Source: CAZIPZ01 sp964541075
Lineage (GTDB): Bacteria > Acidobacteriota > Terriglobia > 20CM-2-55-15
Assembly: GCA_964541075.1 (NCBI GenBank)
Contig: CAZIPZ010000011.1
Location: 1 to 36,802 of the forward strand
Direction: 5' to 3'
Length of the DNA stretch: 36,802 nucleotides
The notes under the pieces are model-generated. The model had not been told where the DNA came from. It made no database searches and saw only the letters and a list, made by a program, of their open reading frames with translations. Below are positions 7,550-17,200 of the stretch, piece after piece. Every line of letters starts with the position of its first letter. Within the stretch, counting starts at the first letter, position 1. Both the position numbers and the translations under genes were made by a program.

Positions 7550-10500
7550 TCAGAATGTGTATTTCAATCCCGCCTGCATCTGCCGCGGAGCCTGAGCAAA
7601 ACTGATAGTTCCAAAGGCAGCAGAATTCGTCGTCGTGTTTGGTGTTACGAAGTTCGCACGGTTGAACAGGTTGTACACCTCCCAACGGAACTGCAGTTGT
7701 TTGCTTTCACTGACGTTGAACCGTTTGGAGAAGTTCATGTCGACGCCGTAATAGGCTGGCCCGATGAGTATTCCGCGCGACGCGTTTCCAAACGTGCCTC
7801 GGGGAGCAATGGCGAACGCTTCCCTCGGCCAGAATGACACGCGCGGATCAACGTCACCTTTGTGTTTCACATCCGCAATGATGTTGGGACGATCCTGTCG
7901 CCGGCCGGAGCCGCTGTTGTCGATGGATATGGTCGGAGTCGTCGGAACACCGCTGTTCATGCGCACGATTCCGCCAGCTTCCCAACCTCCGAACAATTGG
8001 CCGGCGACGCCCTTCATGCCGCTGCCCGGCAGCGGAACAACAAATGTGCCCGAATACCGATGCCGCATGTCTTCGGCCCCCAGCCCACGGTCCGCCGCCA
8101 GGTTATAGCTGTCCTGGGGAGTTCCGACGTTATCCAAGTATTTGCTCCACGCATACGAGTGCAGCATGGTGATACCGCTGGAGCTGCGACGCTCCACGCG
8201 AAGCTGCAGGCCATGATAAGTGGAGCTACCCCGGGATTCCTGATAATTGATCGGTCCGAATAACCGATATGGTCTCGGACCAAACGGCGTCAACGGCTGA
8301 TTGATGTCGCGGGTCGTGGGGATTTTAGTTCCTTTTTTCCCGACATAAGCCGCGTCCACAACGATGCCTCCTGGAAGCTCATGCTGAAGATCGATGTTCC
8401 AGTGACCGGTATATTCCGTGACCAGGTCAAAAGACGCAGTCGGCACCTGGATGGCGCCGATCGCTCCGCTACCTGGAGGTCCGAATGGGAACTGGGGAGT
8501 AGAGCCCGGCCACGGGTTTTCAAATGTCGCTCCCTCAGCGCGCGTATACCGCTGATTCATTCCCCATGGAGCAAGCTGGTAGGAGTCACAGAAACAAACG
8601 TCGTCGATGTTGTAGAAGATGCCGTAGCCCCCGCGAACTACGGTCGATGTGGCGCCCGAAGGGGACCAGGCGAATCCGAGGCGAGGCGCGAGGTTGTTGT
8701 AATCGTTTTGGTAATACGAATCGGCGGTTTCAAAAAGCAGATCCGGATACAGGCTTTTATAAAAATCAATGGACGCCTGGTAGCGTTTCTCCCAGCCCTG
8801 CACCAATCGGATGCCGCCTTTGCCGTTGCCGATGGACGGATCGAAGGAAGACAGCCGGCTGTACTTCTCGCCCATGGAGTTGTTCAGTTCCCATCGCAAC
8901 CCATAGTTGAGGGTCAGGCTCGGCGAAGCCTTCCAGTCATCCTGCATAAAAATGTTGAACGACCAGCGGTCCGGGTATGAGGTCGTTGGAGACCCCGGAA
9001 CCGGAGGCTTGCGCTCGGTGGTGTCGGGCAGTCCCAACAGGAAATCAGCGAACGGATCGCCTGTCGCGGCGCCATTGAACGTAAAGATGCCGCCCATGTC
9101 AAAAAACCAACGAGAACTGGAAACATATTGATGGAAACCATCCACTCCGAACTTCAACGCGTGGTTGCCCACGAGCACGGACACGATGTCGGATCCCATA
9201 TGGTTGCCGTCAACGCGGGTTTGTTGTGTTCGAGCGCCAAATGGCGCATAGCCGCTCACCTGAACGCGCGGAATGCCAAACAACGTTGCTCCCTTGATAG
9301 GGCCGGGGCTGTAGTCGTTGGCGGTTCCGAAGATGCCGTGCTCTTGAGCGTAGTTCTTATCCGCCAGAAATGGTTCGCGAAGACGGTAGGAACGGCCCAT
9401 TCCGATGCGGAATTCATTGATGACGCTCGATGAAAGAGACCACACTTCCTGTGCTGAGAAGATCTGATTACTCAGCTGACCTTTCTCCATGAAGTTGGGA
9501 AGCACGGGCCGCGAAAAGGTCCATTCATTGAATTTCTCGAAGTGGCCGCCCCAAGCGAGGATCAATTGGTGCGACGGGCCAAAGTTCGTATTAACCTTGA
9601 TGTTCGGCAGGTTGTAGTTGTCCGGCTCATCCATAATCCCGACGGCATTGGCGACGGTGTTGTTGTTCACATACGTCCCCATATCGAAGTACTTGCGGAA
9701 ACTCAACGCGATTGGGGAAATTCGCGACTGCGGAATTTGATTGTTCGGGAATTGCTGCCCCGTAAGTGGATCACGAATCACGCGAGTGATCTTCGACAGA
9801 TCGCCTGACCAGAATTGCGGCAGGGGAATCGTCGTGCTGGAAGTCCGTTTGTAAAACTGCCGCTGTCCTTGATAGCCAGCAAAGAAGAAAAGCTTGTCTT
9901 TGATGATTGGACCGCCGAATACGCCGCCATATTGATGCCGGCGAAATTCATTTTTTTGCGGTTCAAAAAAGTTACGGGCGTCGAGATTATCATTGCGCGT
10001 AAAACCGAAGGCCGCACCATGAAACTCGTTGGTTCCTGTCTTCGTCACCGCGTCGACCTGAGCGCCGGAGTACCGGCCGTACTGGGCGTTGTAGTTTTGG
10101 GTCTGGATCTTAAACTCGGCGACTGCGTCCATGTTGACGCGAATAACCGGCTCCATCGTGATGGCGGCGTTGCCGTTCACTCCATCAAGCAGAAATTGAT
10201 TGTTCTTCTCCGCCAGACCCGCGGCGACAAACCCGCCGCGATCCGCCAGGTGCGAGCCCGGACGGGGAGCGAACGTGCCCGGCGTGATATAGGCGAGTGA
10301 CGAAAAGTTGCGTCCGTTAAGCGGCAGATCCAGAATCTTTCGTTCATCCACTACCGTTCCCACCTGAGAGCTGTCCGTCTGAACAACTGGCGCGGAACCT
10401 ACCACTTCGACAACTTCGCTCACAGAACCCACTTCCAATTTAAAGTCGATCCGGACGCGCGCGTCGACGTCCACTTTTACTTCAGTGCGGACCTCTTTAC

Positions 10501-10756
10501 GGAAGCCTGCGAGCTCAGCGCTTACGGAATACACCCCGACCTGCAGCGGTTCGACACGATAGTTCCCGGTCTCATTAGTGATAGCAGTACGCACCTGGTT
10601 CGTGCCCTGATTGGTGACGACGATCTCGACGCCTGGAATCAATGCCCCCGAAGCGTCACTCACCGTACCGAGCATCGCTCCAGCGCTTTGTCCAAACGTC
10701 ACGCCTTGCATCCAGAAAAGAATTACAGCTCCAAGCTGAATCGTTTTCTTAAACAT
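7550..10756 (-). CDS. TonB-dependent receptor, Oar-like, with carboxypeptidase-regulatory domain
   Basis: The start is ATG 10756, which has GGGAGG at 10761-10766 and opens a good signal peptide (MFKKTIQLGAVILFWMQGVTFGQSAGA); the longer frame from 10819 adds an unlikely 21-residue prefix. The mature protein (total 1,068 residues) begins with a carboxypeptidase-regulatory-like beta-sandwich (about 28-110: GTVSDASGALIPGVEIVVTN, NYRVEPLQVGVYSV). A TonB-box/plug region follows (EVVEVVGSAPVVQTDSSQVGTVV, LPLNGRNFSSL), then a long outer-membrane barrel ending in an aromatic residue (GLKYTF). Proteins of this kind import large substrates, often glycans or peptides, using TonB energy. Acidobacteria carry many; the substrate is not predictable here. 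No partner SusD-type or enzyme gene is adjacent. Confidence 0.93.
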   Translation of the reverse strand: MFKKTIQLGAVILFWMQGVTFGQSAGAMLGTVSDASGALIPGVEIVVTNQGTNQVRTAITNETGNYRVEPLQVGVYSVSAELAGFRKEVRTEVKVDVDARVRIDFKLEVGSVSEVVEVVGSAPVVQTDSSQVGTVVDERKILDLPLNGRNFSSLAYITPGTFAPRPGSHLADRGGFVAAGLAEKNNQFLLDGVNGNAAITMEPVIRVNMDAVAEFKIQTQNYNAQYGRYSGAQVDAVTKTGTNEFHGAAFGFTRNDNLDARNFFEPQKNEFRRHQYGGVFGGPIIKDKLFFFAGYQGQRQFYKRTSSTTIPLPQFWSGDLSKITRVIRDPLTGQQFPNNQIPQSRISPIALSFRKYFDMGTYVNNNTVANAVGIMDEPDNYNLPNIKVNTNFGPSHQLILAWGGHFEKFNEWTFSRPVLPNFMEKGQLSNQIFSAQEVWSLSSSVINEFRIGMGRSYRLREPFLADKNYAQEHGIFGTANDYSPGPIKGATLFGIPRVQVSGYAPFGARTQQTRVDGNHMGSDIVSVLVGNHALKFGVDGFHQYVSSSRWFFDMGGIFTFNGAATGDPFADFLLGLPDTTERKPPVPGSPTTSYPDRWSFNIFMQDDWKASPSLTLNYGLRWELNNSMGEKYSRLSSFDPSIGNGKGGIRLVQGWEKRYQASIDFYKSLYPDLLFETADSYYQNDYNNLAPRLGFAWSPSGATSTVVRGGYGIFYNIDDVCFCDSYQLAPWGMNQRYTRAEGATFENPWPGSTPQFPFGPPGSGAIGAIQVPTASFDLVTEYTGHWNIDLQHELPGGIVVDAAYVGKKGTKIPTTRDINQPLTPFGPRPYRLFGPINYQESRGSSTYHGLQLRVERRSSSGITMLHSYAWSKYLDNVGTPQDSYNLAADRGLGAEDMRHRYSGTFVVPLPGSGMKGVAGQLFGGWEAGGIVRMNSGVPTTPTISIDNSGSGRRQDRPNIIADVKHKGDVDPRVSFWPREAFAIAPRGTFGNASRGILIGPAYYGVDMNFSKRFNVSESKQLQFRWEVYNLFNRANFVTPNTTTNSAAFGTISFAQAPRQMQAGLKYTF

Positions 10757-10820
10757 TTTTCCTCCCTCGGCTGACAACCAACCGTCAGCATCATTTGTGC
10801 AAGAAACGTTCTTATTCACA

Positions 10821-10851
10821 GTAGCGGGAGGCGGAAAACACCTCCCGCTAC
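10821..10851. repeat. Perfect 11-bp inverted repeat upstream of the TonB receptor gene
   Basis: GTAGCGGGAGG (10821-10831) and CCTCCCGCTAC (10841-10851) are exact reverse complements around a 9-base loop, about 65 bases before the receptor start codon. There is no T-run on either side, so it is not a standard terminator. As RNA it would form a very stable hairpin in the 5' leader; as DNA it could be a binding site. The minus-strand copy contains a GGGAGG that resembles a ribosome-binding site. Confidence 0.6.
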
Positions 10852-11258
10852 GTCAGAGGCAAGCAGGCAAGAGGAAAAAGCCCAATTGATTCAGTCCATG
10901 AGAAACCGACGCCTTAGAAAGATCCTAATTTCCCTCTTTAGGATGACTGCACTTCTTGTGCGTCATCTGCTTTCCAAGGCGCCGGCAATCCTCTTCTCAT
11001 CGTCAGTTCAGTTGTTCCTCTTTGTTGAGCAACCACAGCAAACGACGATCAACCCGATACGACACAGGTACATATGGGGCTCGGATGGGGCTGATTGCTT
11101 GAGAGTTCGGTTTGGTTGGAGACTTTACGATGAGCCAGTGATCAAATCAGAATGCAACAATGAAGCATATGGCAGACCGAGATGTCTGCTACACACTCGT
11201 ACTCACAAATAACTGGCTTTATCGCTGTGCGGCATGTGTGCCGAGACCCAACCCTCTG
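10852..11258. other. Intergenic region upstream of the TonB receptor gene
   Basis: About 400 bases between the leader hairpin of the receptor gene and a small secreted-protein gene. Short plus-strand ORFs (10886, 11160) have no ribosome-binding site or recognisable product. The receptor promoter must lie here, but I cannot single out a convincing -35/-10 pair. Confidence 0.35.
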
Positions 11259-11585
11259 TTAAACAAGGGGGGGAGCTCGATCCGACGTTTCCCGGTACAG
11301 AAGAGTTTCAAAAACTTGAACCTCGACTTCCGGGGCGTAGCGGCACACATGAACTAGCGGAGCAACGGGGACGGCTGCAGAAAAGGTTACGCAGATATCC
11401 CAACGCTTCCTTAAGGCTTCTCTGAAGTGAGGATATGCATCGAAGTGCGACGAATGCTTGTCGTCGACCCTGACTTCCATCTTTGGCTGGTCAAATTTGT
11501 CGACGATGTTCGCCGTACGGTCTGCGCTCACCGCAACTGTGGCGAAAAGATAGAAGAGCGCAAATGCTGTGGCTATTCGACGCAT
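11259..11585 (-). CDS. Putative small secreted protein
   Basis: A 108-residue ORF starting at ATG 11585 with a clear signal peptide (MRRIATAFALFYLFATVAVSA, probable cleavage after VSA) and a charged mature part. No domain is recognised and no good ribosome-binding site precedes the start. Nearby at 12545 another ORF has a similar N-terminus (FYLFATVAVSA versus IYLFVAVAAGI), and the DNA encoding the two signal peptides shares short identical words, hinting at a distant duplication. The C-terminal third could be out-of-frame sequence. Confidence 0.45.
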   Translation of the reverse strand: MRRIATAFALFYLFATVAVSADRTANIVDKFDQPKMEVRVDDKHSSHFDAYPHFREALRKRWDICVTFSAAVPVAPLVHVCRYAPEVEVQVFETLLYRETSDRAPPLV

Positions 11586-11680
11586 GTTAGAGTTGACTCT
11601 ACAAAAGTAAAGTCACTGTACTCTTCAATTTTTTCCTTGTCAAACTTCATAGTTGGTGGAGAGATCTAAACAGTCCGCCT

Positions 11681-12061
11681 CTATTGCTCGCGGAGACCTA
11701 GCACGTCGAATATCAAACGTCTCAGGATGCGGAGCCCCGCGATATCCTCTACGATTTTCTTCAGCTTTTGTTCCCCGTCTTTCGTAAGGCGATATGAGGT
11801 GTTCTTGCCGCTGCTGTTACGCTCGAGCAAGTCGTTGCTCATCGCTCTTCTTATCAGCCTATACGCGGGTGCGTATCCAATACTCAATTCTGAAGCAATG
11901 CCTCGCGTCGATAGCTCTCCGTTCGGCGCTCGTTTGACAGATAAAAGCAAATCGTATTCGATTGGATCAAACAACGTTCTCGCTCTTCTATTTGTAGTGG
12001 AATAGAGCCCAAGGCGATTCTCGAATTTTGCAAGCGCGCTATAAACCGTGCTTCTTCTCAT
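11681..12061 (-). CDS. Winged-helix transcriptional regulator
   Basis: The protein has 126 residues, starting at ATG 12061 behind AGGTGAG. Residues about 33-95 form a winged helix: EYDLLLSVKRAPNGELSTRGIASELSIGYAPAYRLIRRAMSNDLLERNSSGKNTSYRLTKDGEQKLKKI, that is a helix-turn-helix (STRGIASELSIGYAPAYRLIRRA) and a wing ending in YRLTKDGEQKL, typical of MarR/PadR-like regulators. A basic N-terminal extension and a C-terminal helix (IVEDIAGLRILRRLIFDVLGL) may allow dimerisation. It lies between two putative small secreted-protein genes on the same strand and is likely to control neighbouring genes or itself; this is inference. Confidence 0.75.
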   Translation of the reverse strand: MRRSTVYSALAKFENRLGLYSTTNRRARTLFDPIEYDLLLSVKRAPNGELSTRGIASELSIGYAPAYRLIRRAMSNDLLERNSSGKNTSYRLTKDGEQKLKKIVEDIAGLRILRRLIFDVLGLREQ

Positions 12062-12221
12062 ACCTGCTCACCTCGTTCCGAAGTTCTGAAGTAGCGGCGA
12101 TTGGACTACTTTTGGGTCCGGCCGCATTAGAGAACAGACAGGCTGCTTGTTACGTCGCGAAGCTCGTGCAGATTTCAAGCGTCTTGCTTGAAATGTCTTA
12201 GGAAACCTGTTCGAACTTCGA

Positions 12222-12545
12222 TCAGATGCTCGGGGGCGAACGAACTGGAAGGCGTTGATTGAATAATTGATGAGCGGTGTTAACACGACGACAAAATAAA
12301 GAAACCGAGAGAGTCTGCAGCAGGACAGTGCAGTTTGGATGGGGCGTTATCCAAAGCTCTGGATCAATCTTCTTTGCGTGTGAAAAATGGAGATAATTGC
12401 AGGATTCTATTCCGACCGCGCTGACGTCCTTCTTTTCGCTGCACGCGACAATATCTGCAGCGATCTCGAGAGCCTGTGTTATTCCTGCGGCAACGGCGAC
12501 GAAAAGATAAATGAAGATGAAGAAAGCGACGCGCAGACGAACCAT
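12222..12545 (-). CDS. Putative small secreted protein
   Basis: ATG 12545 is preferred over 12566 because GAAAGG precedes it by 9 bases. The 107-residue product begins with a strong signal peptide (MVRLRVAFFIFIYLFVAVAAG) and contains several cysteines (ACSEKK, ESCNY, PNCTV). The tail from about residue 80 onward (LFCRRVNTAHQLFNQRLPVRSPPSI) looks unstructured and could be read-through of a decayed end. No family is recognised. It lies upstream of, and on the same strand as, the winged-helix regulator. Confidence 0.45.
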   Translation of the reverse strand: MVRLRVAFFIFIYLFVAVAAGITQALEIAADIVACSEKKDVSAVGIESCNYLHFSHAKKIDPELWITPHPNCTVLLQTLSVSLFCRRVNTAHQLFNQRLPVRSPPSI

Positions 12546-12638
12546 ATTGGCGACCTTTCCGCACAATAACTTTCATTTCCGCGGAGAGTCAAGCCCTCAA
12601 CTGTCCGGTGCTGGTATTTCCACGACCGCGGACACCCC

Positions 12639-12949
12639 TCAAAGGTCGAACCGACAGCCTGCCCTCTGAATCGCCGCCCTCATGGATTTAATCGCGGTGG
12701 CGTTGTCCACGTGGGGATTCATCGCCACCGGTGGAGCGGCCTGCAGTCGTGCGAGGATGCCATCGGCATTGATGCCGGGAGGTTGTTCAAATCGGCCGTA
12801 TATCCCTTCAGGCCTTCTTCGAGGGTGTTGTGGCTGCGCAGGATCGTCCGGATTGCATTCAGAATGGATAGCGACGGCGTCAACAGCGCGGCCGACTGCA
12901 ACGTTGCTGCGGGATGCTGAATTTCGCGGCGCCTTTTGTTCAGATTCAT
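12639..12949 (-). pseudogene. Frame-broken small ORF, unknown
   Basis: Two overlapping minus-strand frames look like halves of one protein. The first starts at ATG 12949 (MNLNKRRREIQHPAATLQ...) and stays plausible to about 12790 (LRSHNTLEEGLKGYTADLNNLP). The second continues plausibly from about 12790 to the TGA at 12639 (GINADGILARLQAAPPVAMN...IQRAGCRF). A single-base shift near 12790 would join them into about 100 residues. This could be a real frameshift, a sequencing error, or coincidence. No function is recognised. Confidence 0.3.
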
Positions 12950-13593
12950 TAATTTGGAGACGGCCTCGATCTCTTGTTTCGGCCTGCAAGGAAGGCCGCC
13001 AAAAGGCCAATTACAAGGAGAGCAAAGGAACTGGATTCCGGAACTGGTGTGGAAGAAGGTTCTCCTTCTACTCTTAGTCCCCGATGATCATGAATTACCA
13101 ACCATGTCTCATGTTCATTGCGGAAAGCTTCATCCGCCAGCGGATTGCTACTCTGGTGAGGCATGAAACCGAGAAAGGTGCTCCCGGTTGGGACTTCAAA
13201 GGATGCCCAGTAGCTTCCAGGCGAAATGTCCCAGTCCAGACCATGTAGACCGTGCCAGGCAGGACTGAGGCCCGACGCCGAAAATATTCCTGAATACAGA
13301 ACTTGCGTGACGTCCGGAATAACGCCACCACCGCCATACAGAGTGATACGAATATTCCCGGCGACGGACGATCCAAGCCAGCCTTCGACACTCGTAATTG
13401 AGTATGCCTGCGCTGTCGTAAACCTTCCTGCCAGCCATTGAGTGGTGGCAAGAACGGTGCCGCCTAACGATCCCGGACCGGGACCGGTGTCGACGATCGT
13501 GTCCGCATGCAAAGGTTCCCCGGCTTGAAGGAGTACAAATAACATCAATAATACGAAGACCGTTCGCCAGGCTCGCTGCAACTGAAGGTTCAT
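12949..13593 (-). CDS. PEP-CTERM sorting-domain protein
   Basis: The protein has 214 residues. Residues 1-31 form a signal peptide (VFVLLMLFVLLQAGEPLHA). The mature region is beta-rich and Gly/Ser-rich (TIVDTGPGPGSLGGTVLATTQW, GNIRITLYGGGGVIPDVTQVLYSG). The C-terminus has the PEP-CTERM layout: PVPESSSF, a hydrophobic helix ALLVIGLLAAFLAG and a basic tail RNKRSRPSPN. Such proteins are exported and processed by exosortase at the cell surface, usually alongside exopolysaccharide. The motif is VPES rather than the usual VPEP. The start ATG 13593 follows GAGG. No exosortase gene is in the window, so the enzyme must be encoded elsewhere. Confidence 0.88.
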   Translation of the reverse strand: MNLQLQRAWRTVFVLLMLFVLLQAGEPLHADTIVDTGPGPGSLGGTVLATTQWLAGRFTTAQAYSITSVEGWLGSSVAGNIRITLYGGGGVIPDVTQVLYSGIFSASGLSPAWHGLHGLDWDISPGSYWASFEVPTGSTFLGFMPHQSSNPLADEAFRNEHETWLVIHDHRGLRVEGEPSSTPVPESSSFALLVIGLLAAFLAGRNKRSRPSPN

Positions 13594-14014
13594 AGCGCCT
13601 ACCTCTTATCTGGTGCGAAGTGCGGCAATTGTATTCATCGGATGAAACTTGGCCAAGCATTTTGCACGGGCATGAAGTACATGTCTAAACGGTCGCCCGC
13701 GCCTTCCTGCTCATCAACCAACCGGCGAGATGTTTCAGGGTGTGCAATATTGAACAGATAGCGCCTTCGCTTAAGCGGACAATTGATCTGGTCCCGTAGA
13801 CACGCTTCCCGGACAGCAGATCAGCGAGCACACTCTGGCAAAAAGCGATGACCGTGCTCCATTGTAAACAGGCGAGCTGTGGATCCTACGACAACAGACC
13901 GGACACACTCTAAGGCGACAATCACATTCACATTATGCTCGGGATTTCTGCTTCAGCCAGATAGGCCGACTGTCTGTGCGCAAACCAGAAGTTCCTTCAG
14001 ATGACGAGGCCTCC
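13594..14014. other. 420-bp divergent intergenic region
   Basis: This lies between the start of the PEP-CTERM gene (minus) and the start of the RRM gene (plus), and should contain both promoters and the RRM gene leader. A 10-bp palindrome CGCTTAAGCG sits at 13768-13777. I see no convincing promoter pair or other structure. Confidence 0.35.
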
Positions 14015-14296
14015 ATGAGAAAAAAATTGTACGTTGGAAATTTGCCGTTCGAAATGACGGAAGCGGATCTCAAGGACTTGTTCGTTCATACAGGTTCGGT
14101 TGAATCCGTCCGCATCATCATCGATCGAGAGACGGGGCGTTCGAAGGGGTTTGGCTTCGTCGAGATGCAGGAAGGCGGAGATAAGGCCATTGCCGAAATG
14201 AACGGCAAGGAATTCAGCGGCCGGACGCTTACCGTCAGTGAGGCGCGGCCCCTGTCTACGCGAGATGGCCGGGATCAGGGCTTCAAAAGTTATTAA
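14015..14296 (+). CDS. RNA-binding protein with a single RRM domain
   Basis: ATG 14015 is chosen because GAGG (14006-14009) lies 5 bases upstream and the RRM begins at once; a GTG at 13976 would add 13 unlikely residues. The 93-residue protein is almost all RRM: RNP2 LYVGNL (5-10), RNP1 KGFGFVEM (44-51), with the aromatic residues that stack on RNA bases in place, and a short Arg/Ser/Gly tail. Bacterial single-RRM proteins of this type bind single-stranded RNA and in some phyla respond to cold; their targets are largely unknown. The next gene, the cyclic glucan synthase, begins close to or overlapping its end, so the two may be co-transcribed. Confidence 0.93.
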   Translation: MRKKLYVGNLPFEMTEADLKDLFVHTGSVESVRIIIDRETGRSKGFGFVEMQEGGDKAIAEMNGKEFSGRTLTVSEARPLSTRDGRDQGFKSY

Positions 14297-17200
14297 CTTT
14301 GGCCTTTTCTCATTTACACAAAGGTTAACCAAGAGAGTCCTTGGGTCACGCCCGTTATCCTCTCCCCCGTGGTTGCGGAATGACGAAGCGCCTCTAAGGT
14401 CGGAGCTGCTCAGCGCCGACCAGATGAAGGAACACGGCAAGGCTCTTGCAGCCTCGCACGAAATCACTTCAGACCGAGCCGCAAATCTTCTTCTTTCGCG
14501 ATTGGCCGACAACGAGACGGTCTTGAACGAGGTTTACGCTCTCCTCAGCGACGCTGTTAGAGCAAACCGCCGTGTCGCGCCTGCTGGGGAATGGCTCCTC
14601 GACAACTTCTATCTGATCGAAGAACAAATCCGAATGGCGAACCGCCATTTGCCAAAAACCTATAGCCTTGCACTTCCTCGCCTGCGGAACGGCCTGACAG
14701 CCGGGCTCCCGCGTGTATATGAAATCGCTCGAGAAGCAATCGCTCATGGCGATGGGAGATTGGATCTGGATGGTCTTAGTAGCTTTGTCGCATCCTATCA
14801 AACCGTCACTGTTCTATCTTTGGGTGAATTGTGGGCAATTCCCACCATGTTGCGTTTCGCACTGATCGAAAACCTCCGGCGAATTGCGACCAGGATCGCG
14901 GCGGGCAGAACAGACCGCAACCATGCGGACTATTGGGCTGATTTGATCACTGACGTGGCCGCGAAGGATCCTAAAAACCTGATCATTGTTGTTGCAGACA
15001 TGACGCGATCGCGGCCGAACCTTTCCAGTTCGTTTGTCTCGGAATTTGCACGCAGGCTGCAGGGACGAGGCTCTGCCCTGGCCTTGCCTCTGACTTGGAT
15101 CGAACAACGCTTAGCGGATTCCGGCCAGACCATCAAACAATTAGTGCAATCCGAAAATCAACAGCAGGCGGCCGACCAAGTCTCTATCAGCAATAGCATT
15201 GGCAGCCTCCGATTTCTTGGATCTACCGACTGGCGCGACTTCGTGGAATCCGTCAGCTCCGTTGAAAGAGTGTTGGAAGAAGATCCGGGGAATACATATG
15301 CGGACATGGATTTCGCTACACGCGATCGTTATCGCCACGTGGTCGAACGCGTCGCGCAACGGGCGCACATCAGCGAACTCACTGTCGCGCGTTGCGCCAT
15401 AAACCTAGCTTGCGATGCTGCCACGCATGATAGCGGGTCCGGGCCGTCTTCTCACGTTGGGTTCTATTTGATCGATAAGGGTCGTACGCAGCTTGAACAG
15501 GTCCTCGGCGTCCAACGCTCTTTGTCCGACTTCGTCCGAAAAGTCCTTGGAACTTTCCCTCTTGCCCTTTACCTGGGCTCAATCGCACTCGTCACCGCCT
15601 TAGTGGCCGCAGGGTTTCTTTGGATCGCCATGGACGGCGGGTTGCGCGGTGGACTGTTATCGATATTAGGCGTCCTGGTAGTCATGCCCGCAAGTCAGTG
15701 TGCGAGCGGAGTCGTGAATTGGCTCGCCACCTTGTCCGCAGCCCCAGATTTTCTGCCCCGAATGGACTTCACCAAGGGGATTCCTGCCGACTCGCGTACG
15801 CTGACCGTCATTCCCACAATGCTAACAAGCGACAAGAATGTGGCGGACCTCGTCGAGGCCATGGAAGTACGATTCTTAGCCAATCGGGACCACAACCTGC
15901 ACTTCGCCCTACTAACGGATTTTCGCGACGCTGCACGGGAAACTACTGCCGAGGATGAACGACTTCTCTCTTCGGCAAAAGCAAGGGTTGAGGCGCTGAA
16001 CGAAAAGTATGCCGCAGGAAACGATGACGCCTTCTTTCTGTTCCATCGGCCACGCCGCTGGAATCCGGAGGAAGGCATTTGGATGGGTTATGAACGAAAG
16101 CGTGGAAAACTCGCGGATCTGAATGCTTTTCTACGTCACGGATCGACGGAGGGTTTCCTGCTGGTAGTTGGTCGAACCGAGATTCTATCAACAGTAAAGT
16201 ACATCCTTACACTGGATACAGATACTCAGTTGCCCCGTGATTCCGCGCGGCAACTGGCAGGGGCGATGGCTCATCCCCTGAATCGTGCGCATTTCGATAG
16301 ACGACGCGGGCGGGTGTCCAGAGGTTATGGCATCCTTCAGCCGCGAATCTCCGTGAGCCTGCCCAGCGCGAACCGGTCGCGGTATGCACGGATATTTGGA
16401 AACGAACCCGGCGTCGATCCATATACCCGGGCGGTTTCTGATGTTTATCAGGACATTTTTCATCAGGGTTCTTTTATCGGAAAGGGCATCTATGATCTGG
16501 AGGCTTTTGAACTCTCCCTCGCAGATCGCCTGCCGGTCAACCTCATTCTCAGTCACGACCTTCTTGAGGGATGCTACGCGCGCTCGGGTTTACTAAGCGA
16601 TGTTCTCCTCTACGAGGAATACCCGCCGGATTATGGTGCGGATGTGAGCCGCCGCCGGCGTTGGATCCGGGGAGATTGGCAAATCGCGCAATGGTTGCTG
16701 CCATGGGTTCCCGGCAGAGCAGGCCGTATCGAACGGAATCCAATTTCACACCTGTCTCGTTGGAAAATTTTAGACAACTTGCGTCGTAGCGTGGCGCCGG
16801 CGGCGCTAACGGTTGTTCTCATACTGGCTTTGACCGCATCGCGATCAGCATGGCCATGGACGCTTGCGGTTATTGGCACTGCTCTGGTCCCCAGTCTGTT
16901 GGCAGCCGCATGTAACACCTGGCGAAAACAGCAGGAAGCGTCATGGGGGCGACATCTTCTGGCGGCGATGCGCTCTGCAGGCGTCAGCCTTGAACAGACG
17001 GCGTTCTCGCTTGCTTGCCTTGGTTATGAAGGCTTTTTTAGCGTCGATGCCATTGCCCGATCGGGCGTTCGAAGACTTCTCACCCACAAACACCTGTTGG
17101 AATGGAACCCTTCAGCCAATCTTCGCGACAATTCAAAGACCCTCTCTGCTGTGTGGAAGGCGATGTGGATAGGCCCGGCGCTTGCAGCGATGGTGATCAT

